The position numbers and the translations under genes are program-made. 64,000 bases of DNA from positions 620,001 through 684,000 of the forward strand of contig NZ_FOBV01000001.1 of assembly GCF_900109935.1 (NCBI RefSeq). The letters run 5' to 3'. Each line of letters opens with the position of its first letter. The stretch's first letter is position 1. The DNA comes from Chryseobacterium taichungense. Lineage in GTDB: Bacteria; Bacteroidota; Bacteroidia; Flavobacteriales; Weeksellaceae. The notes under the pieces were generated by a model. It did no database searches. It saw nothing but the letters and a program-made list of their open reading frames with translations, and had not been told where the DNA came from. This document shows positions 44,809 to 54,831 of this stretch, in pieces.

Positions 44809-44874
44809 ATCTCAACATCACTCTTTAATCGTAACTTCAATTTCCTTATCTTTACGGTAAATGAAATTGAATTA

Positions 44875-45897
44875 ATGCCAGACTTTTTACATCCAGATAA
44901 AGATAATTATTCCCGTGAAGAGCTAGCACAGGAAGAACAGATCCGTCCCCAGAGCTTCAGGGATTTCGCAGGACAGAGAAAGACGCTTGAAAATCTTGAG
45001 GTCTTCGTAACGGCTGCCAAAAAGCGTGGCGGTGCACTTGATCATGTTTTACTGCATGGTCCGCCAGGACTTGGTAAAACGACCCTGGCTAATATCATTG
45101 CCAATGAACTTGGCGTAAACTGCAAAATTACGTCTGGTCCGGTGCTGGACAAACCCGGAAGCCTTGCCGGATTGCTCACGAACCTTGAGGAAAACGACGT
45201 ACTGTTTATTGATGAAATTCACCGCCTGTCTCCCGTTGTGGAGGAGTATCTGTATTCCGCGATGGAAGATTACAAGATTGACATTATGCTCGAAACAGGT
45301 CCTAATGCTAGGAGTGTGCAGATCGGTTTAAATCCTTTTACTCTTGTAGGGGCAACCACCCGCAGCGGAATGCTTACCAAGCCAATGCTGGCGCGATTCG
45401 GGATCCAAAGCAGACTGGAATATTATACGATTGAACTTTTATCAATGATCATTCAAAGAAGCTCAAGAGTTCTGGGGGTAAGGATTTATGAAGATGCAGC
45501 GATTGAAATTGCCCGCAGAAGTCGGGGAACCCCAAGAATTGCGAACGCTTTGCTCAGAAGGGTTCGTGATTTTGCTGAAATAAAAGGAAACGGTGAAATT
45601 GAAATTAACATTACCAAATATGCGCTTGATTCTTTAAATGTGGATGAATTCGGACTGGATGAGATGGACAACAAGATCATGCGTGTAATGATTGAAAATT
45701 TCAAAGGTAAACCCGTTGGAATTTCGGCACTGGCCACATCTATCGGGGAAAATCCGGAAACACTGGAAGAGGTTTATGAGCCTTTTTTAATTCAGGAAGG
45801 ATTTATTATAAGAACGCCGAGAGGACGTGAAGTGACAGACAAAGCGTATAAGCATTTAAATATTTCAAGACCGAAAAATCCGGGAGAACTATTCTGA
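44875..45897 (+). CDS. ruvB: Holliday junction DNA helicase RuvB
   Basis: A 340-aa AAA+ ATPase that drives branch migration with RuvA. Walker A is [12 protein letters not shown], Walker B is [10 protein letters not shown], and the sensor region [17 protein letters not shown] is intact. The C-terminal winged helix ends [17 protein letters not shown]. The length is standard. It is separated from the hut cluster by the hexamer-bounded cassette. Confidence 0.97.
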   Translation: MPDFLHPDKDNYSREELAQEEQIRPQSFRDFAGQRKTLENLEVFVTAAKKRGGALDHVLLHGPPGLGKTTLANIIANELGVNCKITSGPVLDKPGSLAGLLTNLEENDVLFIDEIHRLSPVVEEYLYSAMEDYKIDIMLETGPNARSVQIGLNPFTLVGATTRSGMLTKPMLARFGIQSRLEYYTIELLSMIIQRSSRVLGVRIYEDAAIEIARRSRGTPRIANALLRRVRDFAEIKGNGEIEINITKYALDSLNVDEFGLDEMDNKIMRVMIENFKGKPVGISALATSIGENPETLEEVYEPFLIQEGFIIRTPRGREVTDKAYKHLNISRPKNPGELF

Positions 45898-45951
45898 GAT
45901 CAATGATAAAAACTATTGAAAAATAAACAACATTATAAATCTTAATATTAT

Positions 45952-46818
45952 ATGAAATTATATCCAATACAGTGCGGAAAATTTAAACTGGATGGCGGCG
46001 CCATGTTTGGAGTCGTCCCGAAGAGTCTGTGGGAAAAGACCAATCCTGCAGACGAAAGAAACCTGATTGAGCTGGGAACGAGATCCCTGCTTGTAGAAGA
46101 TGGAAAAAAGCTCATTCTGATCGATTGCGGACTGGGAGATAAGCAGGACGAAAAGTTCTTCAGCCACTATTCGCTTTGGGGAGATGATACTTTAGATAAA
46201 AATTTAAAAAAATACGGTTTTGTGAAAGAAGACATCACTGATGTTTTCCTTACACATCTTCACTTTGACCATTGCGGAGGAGCCATTGAATGGAATGATG
46301 AGCGTACCGGTTACCGCCCGGCTTTTAAGAACGCACAGTTCTGGACTAATGAAAATCACTGGCAATGGGCAACAGAACCCAACGCCCGGGAAAAAGCTAG
46401 CTTTTTAAAAGAAAACATCATCCCGATCCAGGAAAGTGGTCAGCTCAACTTCCTACCTCTTCCTACTACAGGAAATTACGGTTTTGCTCCGGATCTTAAA
46501 ATGGATGTCATCTTTGTCGACGGGCATACAGAAAAACAGATGCTCCCTGTCATTCAATATCAGGAAAAAACAGTTGTTTTTGCAGCAGATCTTATTCCTA
46601 CCGCAGGGCACATTAATCAGGTGTATGTCATGGGATACGATACCAGACCGCTGCTTACGCTAGAAGAAAAAGGAAAATTCTTAAAGCAATGTGTAGACAA
46701 TGAATACCTGCTGTTCTTTGAACATGATGCTCATCATGAACTGGCGAGTCTTAAAATGACAGAAAAAGGAGTAAGACTTGATGAGACATTTAGTTTTAAT
46801 GATGTTTTCGGATATTGA
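45952..46818 (+). CDS. MBL-fold metallo-hydrolase
   Basis: A 288-aa metallo-beta-lactamase-fold hydrolase. The zinc motif is THLHFDHCGG (about residues 102-111), with further ligands in FVDGHTEKQM and FFEHDAH. It is cytoplasmic (no signal). The close relatives are of the quorum-quenching lactonase or glyoxalase-II-like groups; the substrate cannot be told. coaE follows 11 nt later, probably in one transcript. Confidence 0.85.
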   Translation: MKLYPIQCGKFKLDGGAMFGVVPKSLWEKTNPADERNLIELGTRSLLVEDGKKLILIDCGLGDKQDEKFFSHYSLWGDDTLDKNLKKYGFVKEDITDVFLTHLHFDHCGGAIEWNDERTGYRPAFKNAQFWTNENHWQWATEPNAREKASFLKENIIPIQESGQLNFLPLPTTGNYGFAPDLKMDVIFVDGHTEKQMLPVIQYQEKTVVFAADLIPTAGHINQVYVMGYDTRPLLTLEEKGKFLKQCVDNEYLLFFEHDAHHELASLKMTEKGVRLDETFSFNDVFGY

Positions 46819-46829
46819 TTTGAACTATT

Positions 46830-47468
46830 ATGGAAGAATTACATTCAGAATCTCAGCAACCAGCTGAGCCAGAACCATTATCATCACCAAAAATTATCGG
46901 TCTTACAGGCGGAATAGGCTCCGGGAAAACAACCGTTGCAAAATTTATCGAGGAATTTGGATTTCCTGTTTATTATTCTGATGAAAGAGCTAAGGAGATC
47001 GTTAATGACAACGAAGATCTGAAGGCAAAGATCAAACAACTTCTAGGCGAAGAAGCATACGATGAAAATGGGTTGTATGACAGAAAATTTGTCGCGGATA
47101 AAGTTTTTAATAACAAAGACCTTCTTGAGCAATTGAACCTGATTATTCATCCTGCTGTACGCAATGATTTTGAAGACTGGGTAAAAAAACAGACGAAATA
47201 TCTGATCTTTAAAGAGACCGCATTACTGTTTGAGCTTAAACTAAATAAAGAATGTTATAAATCTATCTTGGTAACTGCTGAGGATAACATCAGAATTAAA
47301 AGGGTCATGGACAGAGATAGCAAAACGTACCGGGAAGTACAGTCCATTATGGAAAAACAAATGCCCGAGAAGGATAAGATAAAACTTGCAGACTGCATTA
47401 TCTATAATAATACAAATCTTGAAGATCTGAAAGAGCATACCGAAAAGGTCGTCTTTGATATCGAATAA
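46830..47468 (+). CDS. coaE: Dephospho-CoA kinase
   Basis: A 212-aa P-loop kinase for the last step of coenzyme A synthesis. The P-loop is GLTGGIGSGKTTV, and YYSDERAKEIVN matches the substrate lid region. The first ~20 residues (Glu/Pro/Ser-rich) are an extension beyond the usual start. A terminator follows immediately. Confidence 0.95.
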   Translation: MEELHSESQQPAEPEPLSSPKIIGLTGGIGSGKTTVAKFIEEFGFPVYYSDERAKEIVNDNEDLKAKIKQLLGEEAYDENGLYDRKFVADKVFNNKDLLEQLNLIIHPAVRNDFEDWVKKQTKYLIFKETALLFELKLNKECYKSILVTAEDNIRIKRVMDRDSKTYREVQSIMEKQMPEKDKIKLADCIIYNNTNLEDLKEHTEKVVFDIE

Positions 47469-47471
47469 ATT

Positions 47472-47497
47472 AAACTCGCTGACGTTTCAGCGAGTTT
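47472..47497 (+). terminator. Terminator after coaE
   Basis: AAACTCGCTGA (47472-47482), loop CGTT, TCAGCGAGTTT (47487-47497), then T-run. Confidence 0.92.
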
Positions 47498-47635
47498 TTT
47501 ATTTCTGAGAATGTTGGAATTTTTTTTACTTCCTCTGAGTAATAATAAGCATTAAGTTTTTAAACTATTGAAATCTAATTAGGCTGATTGTTTCAAATGA
47601 GAACATATGTGCTTTAGAACAAATTATAATAGGTT

Positions 47636-47684
47636 TTGGCTAAAGCCAAGCTTCTTATCCTTATGTGAATGGGCTAAAGCCCAT
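47636..47684. repeat. Pair of GGCTAAAGCC palindromes
   Basis: TTGGCTAAAGCCAA (47636-47649) and ATGGGCTAAAGCCCAT (47669-47684) are REP-like palindromes sharing the GGCTAAAGCC core. They precede the minisatellite. Confidence 0.8.
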
Positions 47685-47742
47685 TTCTATTGATATTATA
47701 TGTTGGTTTATTAAAATCCGGGTATTACTCTACTTATCTTTG

Positions 47743-48015
47743 GGTAACAGTCTACTTCTCTTTGGTGACACTCTACTTCACTACGGTAACAGTCTACTTC
47801 ACTATGGTAATGCTCTACTTACCTTTGGTAACACTCTACTTCTCTTTGGTAACGCTCTACTTCCCTACGGTAACAGTCTACTTCACTATGGTAACAGTCT
47901 ACTTCACTATGGTAACGCTCTACTTACCTTTGGTAACACTCTACTTCACTACGGTAACGCTCTACTTCACTATGGTAACAGTCTACTTCCCTTGAGTAAC
48001 GTTCTACTAACCTAT
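47743..48015. repeat. 21-nt minisatellite, 13 units
   Basis: Thirteen units of 21 nt, consensus GGTAACnnTCTACTTCnCTAT (near-identical forms alternate). A degenerate unit precedes and follows. Open frames cross it in more than one phase; in one phase it reads as seven-residue repeats GNSLLHY. I treat it as non-coding repeat DNA because any start codon falls inside the upstream palindrome. Confidence 0.9.
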
Positions 48016-48071
48016 GGTATTATCTTACTGATGTTCGATATTGCCTTAGCTAAGAACTGGTGTAAAACAAA

Positions 48072-48097
48072 ACAGGCTCTCAAAACTGAGAGCCTGT
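48072..48097 (-). terminator. Terminator of the large metalloprotease gene
   Basis: On the minus strand ACAGGCTCTCA (from 48097) pairs with TGAGAGCCTGT, then a T-rich tail. It lies 24 nt past the stop of the 2146-aa gene. Confidence 0.85.
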
Positions 48098-48120
48098 AAG
48101 ATGATTAATAGTTAAATGAT

Positions 48121-51100
48121 TTATTCTTTAATAAATTTCTTTTGAACGGAGATATCATTTCCATCCTGAATATCGATGATGTAAACACCATTTATCAGTG
48201 TATGAACATCAATCTTATTGTTCAGGATAATTCCGTTTGATACTAACTGTCCTGCTGCATTGTAGATCTTATAATTCGCTTTTTTGCTTATATTTTTCAC
48301 GTACAATACTGTGCTTACCGGGTTAGGATAGATTAAAATATCCGTCTGGTTGACAGGGTTAGGAACAATCGGTTTAGATATTCTCACGGTATAGTCTTCT
48401 ACCTCACCAGCAGGGAAGTTGTTACAGTTTACCGGGATTGCATCTTTCGCCAATGCAACTCTCATGACTACATATTTGTAATCTGTCAAGCTGATGAAAG
48501 CATCCGCCGGCACGGTAAACGTTCCGCTTGCAGTATCATCTGCATTTGGAGCAACCGCCATGATTCTTTCGTTGATATCGAAATAACCGTTTCTGTTGAA
48601 GTCGATCCAGACAGCTACCCCAGCCTCTGTATTACCAGAAAGCTTTTTGTCAATAATGATCTGGTTGTTTGAAGAACCTTGGATCAATTCTATAAACTTC
48701 AACTGATTACCTGTATAATCTGTGTAGTTGGATGCTGCGGATGTATTTTCCATAACAGGCTTATCAGTCGGCTTCACCGTAACTTTTGAAATATATGCAG
48801 AAGCTGATGATGCAGACGACATCTGACAATAGATTACAGTAGGCGTTGTGAAGAAGTACGGAAGGGTATAAGTACCCGGTGTACCGCTACATACATTGGC
48901 AACCTGTAATTCGTATTGTGTCAACTCCAATAATCCTGTCAGCGTAAGGGTGTTCGTATTTGAAGTAACTGTTGTCCAGCTCGGAATACCAACTTTTCTA
49001 TATCTTAGGATATATGTTGCTCCAGGGAATGCATCCCAAACCACAACAGCTGTCGTAGGTGTAAGGTTAGTGATCGTTAATCCTGGAGGAGGTAATTCAC
49101 ACGTTCTTTCAGTTGTAAATACTTTAGGATTAGACCATGCATTAACTGTTGTTTCACCATTACAGATATTGGCTACCTGTACTTCATATGTTGTATATGG
49201 ACTTAATCCCTGAATCGTATATGTATTCAATGGAGGTGTTGTAATATTTACAGTTGTCCACGTTGTACTTCCCACGACTCTGTATCTTACTACATACGTA
49301 GCACTAGGTACTACCGGAGCCCAGGTTACGACTGCAGAGTTTGTGGTTACAGTACCGATCGTTACATTCGGAGGTGTAGGATCACATCTTGTCGTAAATG
49401 TCTGAACCGGTGTGAATGTTCCAGGTGTAGTTCCACAGCTTGAAGCAATCTGTACTTCATAGGTTGTCGCAGGCGTTAAACCGGTTAATGCCAACGGTGG
49501 ATTTCCTGTTAGTGTTGAAGCTACAACTTCTGTCCAGGTACTGGTACCTGCCACTCTGTATCTCACAATAAAAGTAAGACTTCCTGTAGGTACAGTCCAT
49601 GTGATATTAGCAGACGTATGAGTAATTGTATTGAATGCTAAATTTGTTGGTGTATTAGTCGAACATGGTCTTAATTTCACCGCATAATCTTCAACCTCTC
49701 CGTTTACTGCATTCTGACACATTACCGGAGCACTAGAACGCTTCAGTACCACTCTCATGGTTGTTGTTAAAGCTCCACTATATGCAGTTGAAGGCACATC
49801 GAACAAGGCTGTTACAGGGCTGGTTGTGCTTGCTGCAGAAGCCATAATCTGTTCTGATGTTTCGAAAACTCCGTTTCTGTTGAAATCGATCCAAGCAGAT
49901 ACAGCATCATTTTGAGTTGCCCCTTTTGCTACTGAGATCTTATTTCCAACAGATCCTATTTCCAGATTAATTAGTGTAGCCGGTGTTGTGTAACTTATAT
50001 AATTCGTCTGAAGAGATGTATTACTCATCGGAGGAATACCCGGGTTTACTGAAGTTACGGTAACATTAGAAATGAAATCGGTTGTTCCCGTACCCGTCAT
50101 ATTACAGTAGGTAATCGGTGTCGTCGTAAACGGTACAGACGAAGACCAAGGCCCCTGAGTTCCGCCACAGATTGTTGCTACCTGTACTTCATAGGCTGTT
50201 TGTTCTGTAAGACCCGCAATATTATACGTATTTCCTGTAATTGGTGCAGGAGATACATTCCATGCTCCTACAGGGTTGGTTGTTCTCCATCTTACGAGGT
50301 AAGTAGCCCCTGTAGAAGATATCCATGATACTGTAGCCGTAGTCGCTGCAATATTTGTTATGGTAATACCGGTAGGAGCTGCTGTAGTACATGGCTGGAT
50401 ATCTATGAATTTCACCTGATAATCCTCAACTTCTCCGTTACTTGTAAGTGGTGAACACGCATCGTCAGGTGTAAGATAGTACACAATAACACGCATTTTC
50501 ACTTTATTTGCTCCAGCATATGCTCCAGCCGGAACTGAGAATGTCGCTGTAACCGGCGTTGTTGATGAGTAACCAAGATTCATGATTCTCTCACCTCCCG
50601 GAGTCGTTGACGGGGTATTGTTAAATACTCCATCTCCGTTAAAATCGATCCATGCATTAGTAGAATAAGTACTTGACAATATTGTTCTTCCTACAGAAAG
50701 TACGTTATTGGTTGAGTTTCGGGCTAATGTGATAATTTTAGTAGCATCGTTTGAATAATCAGTATACGTACTAGGACCTGAGTTATTAGACATCATCGGC
50801 GTAGCCGTACCTGTCACTTTAACATTATTGATGTAACCATCACTAACAGTAGCCGTACCCGAATTACAATAAGATATTGCCGGAGTTGTAAAGTTCACTG
50901 AACTTGACCACGCTCCTGTAGTACCACTACAAATTGTTGCTATCTGTACTTCATACGTTGTACCTCCATTAAGGTTTGTGATCGGATATGGGCTTGTTGC
51001 AGCTGCAATAGTTGTCCAGGCACCTGTACCTGTTCTATATCTTAATGTATAAGTAGCTCCAGTAGCACCTATCCAGGAAACTAATGCTGAAGAAGCTGTA

Positions 51101-54100
51101 ACATTTGTAACGAAAATAGGAGAAGGCGGCGCAGTTGTACAAGGTGCGAGATCAATGATCTTCACCGCATAATCTTCAATTTCTCCGTTTGAAATTGTTG
51201 CACAAGGGTTCGTAACGGTGCTTGTAGAGAAGATCACTCTCATTCTCATTGTAAGCGGGCCATTATAAGATATCGAAGGAACCGTGAAAGTAGCACTGAT
51301 AGGTGTAGTCGTACTGGTTCCCGAGCTTATTACTCTTTCGTTTGTTTCAAAAATACCGTTTCTATTAAAGTCAATCCATGCACCTACTGCTAATGATGAG
51401 CTGAATGAAAGCCATGATTTAGATACAGAAATAGTGTTGTTGGTTGTGTTACGAACTAATGTAATTAGTTTAGCAGGATCTGAAGAATAGTTTGTATATG
51501 TATTCGCTCCTGAATTATTACTCATAACATATGAACTGGTAGGAGTAACTGTTACATTAGAGATATAACCGTTGGTATTATTATTTGAAGTAATCGTACA
51601 ATACGTAACTTCCGGTGTTGTGAATTGATAAGGAGCCGTAAATGTTCCTGTTGTTCCTGAACACACATAAGCTACCTGAACTTCATAAGAACTTAGTTCT
51701 GACAATCCATTAATCGTATAAGAATTTGATGTCAACGGAACAGTTGTCCATGTTGTAGAACCTAAAGGTCTGTATTGTAATACATATGTAGCTCCTACAG
51801 CAGGATCCCACATTACATAAGCAGATGTTGCTGTAAGGTTGGTCACTGTAAGGTTCAACGGAGCATTACTTGTACAAGGTATTGGCTGAATTAATTTTAC
51901 CGCATAATCTTCAACCTCTCCATAGGTAAAACTTGTACACATTGTAGGAGAAGTATTATACTGCATTACTACTCTCATTCTTGTTGTAGCCGGACCATTG
52001 TAAGCCCCCGCAGGAACAGTGAATGTGGCAGTAACAGGAGATGTCGTATTAGCAGGAGAGTTCATTACCTGTTCTGAAGCTTCAAAAGTGCCGTTTCTGT
52101 TGAAGTCAATCCAAACACCTACTGCTTCACTGAAGGTACTTCCGGTCCAGAATTTTGTTACAGATAATGTATTCGATGCAGATCCGATAACAAGATTCAC
52201 TAATGCACTTGGTGTAGTTGTATAATCTGTATAAGTAGATCCGGTTGAGTTATTACTCATTACTGCTGCACCATTTGGCGTTACCGTAACATTAGAAATA
52301 TATTCATCGCCGAAGTTACTTGACGTCATGTTACAATAGTTAAGGCCTAATGTTGTAAAGGTGGTAGAAGCAGAGAAAGGTCCCTGAACCCCGTTACAAA
52401 CTGTAGATACCTGTACTTCATATTGAATACCGTCACTTAAACCTGTAAGATTTACAGAGTTTGCCGTAGTTGGAACTGTGATCCATGTTGTACTTCCTAA
52501 CGGACGATATTGAACTACATATGTTGAATTCGCTGTAGCTGTCCATGCAACTGTAGCTGTCGTTTGTGTAATTGCAGATACTGTGATACCCGTTGGAGCA
52601 GCTCCTGTACAACTCATTAAATTGGCTACTGTAGCACTTCCTATTGCATAAAAGACATTGCCGATTGAGCTTACTCTTATTTTAACGTTACCCCCTAAGG
52701 TAAGACCATTAAGAGTTAAAGATTCATTCCCGTCATTTGCAGTAGAAGCGGATGCTACCGTCCATGTTACTCCGTTATCGGTTGTATAATCAATTTTTAC
52801 ATTCGCTACATTATATGGAGCTGCAGTTGTATTAACAACATCCCATGTAACGGAAGTTGGACCGTTATTATACGCAGTCGTTGTGGTTACTTTAAAAGGT
52901 CCGTCATTTCCTACAACAATCTGCTGGTTCGCATACTGGGACTGCTGCTGTGTAGGAACAGGATTATTATCTCTAACTGTTACTCTGAAATTGGTAGTTC
53001 TGGCAACAGTAGAAACAGACTCCCATCCATTATTGGAATTATTTAAAACACCCGCTAAAACTGAAGATAGTTTAGGAAAATATCTTGTAGGGCTCGTTGT
53101 CGGATTGAATGATCTGAACGTAGCACCACTAGCAGTTGTTCCCAGGTTATTTTTATTGATGGTAACGTTGGCATTATCTACTTCTTCCCAGCAATAGGTC
53201 ATCGGGTCATTCTCAGCATCTGTTGCAGAAGCTGTTAAAACAAACGCTGTACCTTTAGGGATATTATAAGTAGTTAATGGACTAATTACTGGTGGGTTAT
53301 TCGTAACAGCTGTTTCAACATCACATGTCTTATTGGTAAGGTTATTCTGAACCTGTGTAATACTTACCGCATGGAAGTAAGGATCAGAGTGAGCTTGAAC
53401 ATCAGTATTTGCTCCAGTGATACCAGCATATCCCATAATAGTAGACCCTGAACCAGGTTCTACATTTACGCCTGCAGTTTCCAGACCATGTGAGAATGTA
53501 TGATTTGCACCAAGCTGATGCCCCATTTCGTGGGCTACATAATCTATATCAAAATTGTCTCCCTGTGGAATACCATCAGCAGGAGAAGTATATCCTGAAC
53601 CTTTCTGAGTTGCATTATTATTAGCCGGATCAACGCATACACAACCTATACATCCTGCATTTCCTCCACCTCCTGAAGCACCGAATAAATGTCCGATGTC
53701 ATAGTTGGCACTTCCTACATTGGCTGTAAGCGTTTGTTGCAACTGAAGATTCCAGTTGTTCATCTGTGCAGCCGGAGAATAAGGATCTGATGCTGGATCA
53801 GTATATATCACCCCCGGAAAATTCTGTAAATTCAGATGCAATGCAAAGTCTTTTTCAAATACTCCGTTTACCCTGGTTAAAGTAGCGTTGATAGCCGTTA
53901 ATGCATTAGCTACAGTACCTCCAAAGTATTGAGTATATTCACCTGTTACCGACATTGCCAATCTCATCGTTCTGTATTTTTTATCAGAAGACTTCGCAAA
54001 ATCGGTTGTTTGATTGTTGAAAGATTTTCCAGCTTTGTAAAGCTTATCGATTTCCTGTTTTGTCAACAGGTCTTCGTTCATCGAGCAAAGGAAACCTTCG

Positions 54101-54561
54101 TTACTTTTATCAGTTTTTGGGTGCACACCGTAAACTGTTTTGCCTTTATCGGCGGGCTCTATAAATTCAGATACTCCGTTTTTGATAATCATTGACTGAA
54201 AATCATCCGGAGCCAAGCTAAATCTAAGATACTTGCTAGGATCATCAATCCCGACACCTACATATGATCCCAGCTGGTATTGATCTGCCAATTCTTTTAC
54301 AACCACTGGGAAGCTGTAAACGGCAAATTTTTCAATTTTCCCCTCTAAAGTTGGCAAAGAAATTGTAACGGGTTTTGCATTTTTCCCCGTTTCCTGAGCT
54401 TTCGCCAATTGAGACTTTAGTAAAGAAATGTCCAGAGTGTAATAGCTCTTAATATCCGAGCCTGCTCTTGTTTTTTCTCCTCTGAATGTTGTGGGACTCC
54501 ATTGTGCACTGGTGATCGCAAACAAAAAGAGGAAAAAGAAAGAAGTAAAATTTTTCTTCAT
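48121..54561 (-). CDS. T9SS-secreted reprolysin-like metalloprotease with FN3 and GEVEDY repeats
   Basis: A 2146-aa secreted zinc protease. The N-terminal signal MKKNFTSFFFLFLFAITSAQ is followed by a propeptide-like region. The catalytic motif HEMGHQLGANHTFSHG is at about residues 345-360 (HExxHxxGxxH, reprolysin/M12B-like), with MGYAGIT as the Met-turn. The rest is modular: a PKD/cadherin-like segment (IPKGTAFVLTASATDAENDP), then seven fibronectin type III-like domains (each with YEVQV near the end) alternating with five GEVEDY domains. The end is a type IX secretion sorting domain (ILIYPNPVSTVLYVKN). It is paralogous to the 54832 gene. Probably a cell-surface protease and adhesin. Confidence 0.9.
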   Translation of the reverse strand: MKKNFTSFFFLFLFAITSAQWSPTTFRGEKTRAGSDIKSYYTLDISLLKSQLAKAQETGKNAKPVTISLPTLEGKIEKFAVYSFPVVVKELADQYQLGSYVGVGIDDPSKYLRFSLAPDDFQSMIIKNGVSEFIEPADKGKTVYGVHPKTDKSNEGFLCSMNEDLLTKQEIDKLYKAGKSFNNQTTDFAKSSDKKYRTMRLAMSVTGEYTQYFGGTVANALTAINATLTRVNGVFEKDFALHLNLQNFPGVIYTDPASDPYSPAAQMNNWNLQLQQTLTANVGSANYDIGHLFGASGGGGNAGCIGCVCVDPANNNATQKGSGYTSPADGIPQGDNFDIDYVAHEMGHQLGANHTFSHGLETAGVNVEPGSGSTIMGYAGITGANTDVQAHSDPYFHAVSITQVQNNLTNKTCDVETAVTNNPPVISPLTTYNIPKGTAFVLTASATDAENDPMTYCWEEVDNANVTINKNNLGTTASGATFRSFNPTTSPTRYFPKLSSVLAGVLNNSNNGWESVSTVARTTNFRVTVRDNNPVPTQQQSQYANQQIVVGNDGPFKVTTTTAYNNGPTSVTWDVVNTTAAPYNVANVKIDYTTDNGVTWTVASASTANDGNESLTLNGLTLGGNVKIRVSSIGNVFYAIGSATVANLMSCTGAAPTGITVSAITQTTATVAWTATANSTYVVQYRPLGSTTWITVPTTANSVNLTGLSDGIQYEVQVSTVCNGVQGPFSASTTFTTLGLNYCNMTSSNFGDEYISNVTVTPNGAAVMSNNSTGSTYTDYTTTPSALVNLVIGSASNTLSVTKFWTGSTFSEAVGVWIDFNRNGTFEASEQVMNSPANTTSPVTATFTVPAGAYNGPATTRMRVVMQYNTSPTMCTSFTYGEVEDYAVKLIQPIPCTSNAPLNLTVTNLTATSAYVMWDPAVGATYVLQYRPLGSTTWTTVPLTSNSYTINGLSELSSYEVQVAYVCSGTTGTFTAPYQFTTPEVTYCTITSNNNTNGYISNVTVTPTSSYVMSNNSGANTYTNYSSDPAKLITLVRNTTNNTISVSKSWLSFSSSLAVGAWIDFNRNGIFETNERVISSGTSTTTPISATFTVPSISYNGPLTMRMRVIFSTSTVTNPCATISNGEIEDYAVKIIDLAPCTTAPPSPIFVTNVTASSALVSWIGATGATYTLRYRTGTGAWTTIAAATSPYPITNLNGGTTYEVQIATICSGTTGAWSSSVNFTTPAISYCNSGTATVSDGYINNVKVTGTATPMMSNNSGPSTYTDYSNDATKIITLARNSTNNVLSVGRTILSSTYSTNAWIDFNGDGVFNNTPSTTPGGERIMNLGYSSTTPVTATFSVPAGAYAGANKVKMRVIVYYLTPDDACSPLTSNGEVEDYQVKFIDIQPCTTAAPTGITITNIAATTATVSWISSTGATYLVRWRTTNPVGAWNVSPAPITGNTYNIAGLTEQTAYEVQVATICGGTQGPWSSSVPFTTTPITYCNMTGTGTTDFISNVTVTSVNPGIPPMSNTSLQTNYISYTTPATLINLEIGSVGNKISVAKGATQNDAVSAWIDFNRNGVFETSEQIMASAASTTSPVTALFDVPSTAYSGALTTTMRVVLKRSSAPVMCQNAVNGEVEDYAVKLRPCSTNTPTNLAFNTITHTSANITWTVPTGSLTFIVRYRVAGTSTWTEVVASTLTGNPPLALTGLTPATTYEVQIASSCGTTPGTFTPVQTFTTRCDPTPPNVTIGTVTTNSAVVTWAPVVPSATYVVRYRVVGSTTWTTVNITTPPLNTYTIQGLSPYTTYEVQVANICNGETTVNAWSNPKVFTTERTCELPPPGLTITNLTPTTAVVVWDAFPGATYILRYRKVGIPSWTTVTSNTNTLTLTGLLELTQYELQVANVCSGTPGTYTLPYFFTTPTVIYCQMSSASSASAYISKVTVKPTDKPVMENTSAASNYTDYTGNQLKFIELIQGSSNNQIIIDKKLSGNTEAGVAVWIDFNRNGYFDINERIMAVAPNADDTASGTFTVPADAFISLTDYKYVVMRVALAKDAIPVNCNNFPAGEVEDYTVRISKPIVPNPVNQTDILIYPNPVSTVLYVKNISKKANYKIYNAAGQLVSNGIILNNKIDVHTLINGVYIIDIQDGNDISVQKKFIKE

Positions 54562-54588
54562 AACTTTCTCAATATTATATTAATTATA

Positions 54589-54596
54589 CAAATCTA
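54589..54596 (-). promoter_or_regulatory. Candidate promoter of the large metalloprotease gene
   Basis: The minus strand reads TAGATTTG, matching TAnnTTTG, 28 nt upstream of the start. A -33 box is not clear. Confidence 0.4.
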
Positions 54597-54781
54597 AACA
54601 TTTTTTATTATTAATTTAAAGATATAAATAATTATTTCATACAAATATCACAACAAATTAATCAAACCTTTTAAAAAAAGACGAACATAAGCAATTATAT
54701 ACTGCATAATTTAAATTTGTTTTTAATTTTTTGCCAATATTATAGTTTAGGTTAAATTATTTTGCACATTTATAACACAAA

Positions 54782-54807
54782 AAATCCTCAGGTTTCCCCG
54801 AGGATTT
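54782..54807 (-). terminator. Terminator of the second metalloprotease gene
   Basis: AAATCCTC (54782-54789) pairs with GAGGATTT (54800-54807), extended by GG/CC; a T-run follows on the minus strand. Confidence 0.85.
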
Positions 54808-54831
54808 ATAATTATTCAAAGTTATTTTCTA

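Noticed and set aside
47743..48015. CRISPR array
   Set aside because: The 21-nt units are directly adjacent with no unique spacers, and no cas gene is in the window.
47663..48099. Protein-coding gene over the minisatellite
   Set aside because: The only start codon falls inside the REP-like palindrome, several phases are open at once, and no ribosome site is visible.
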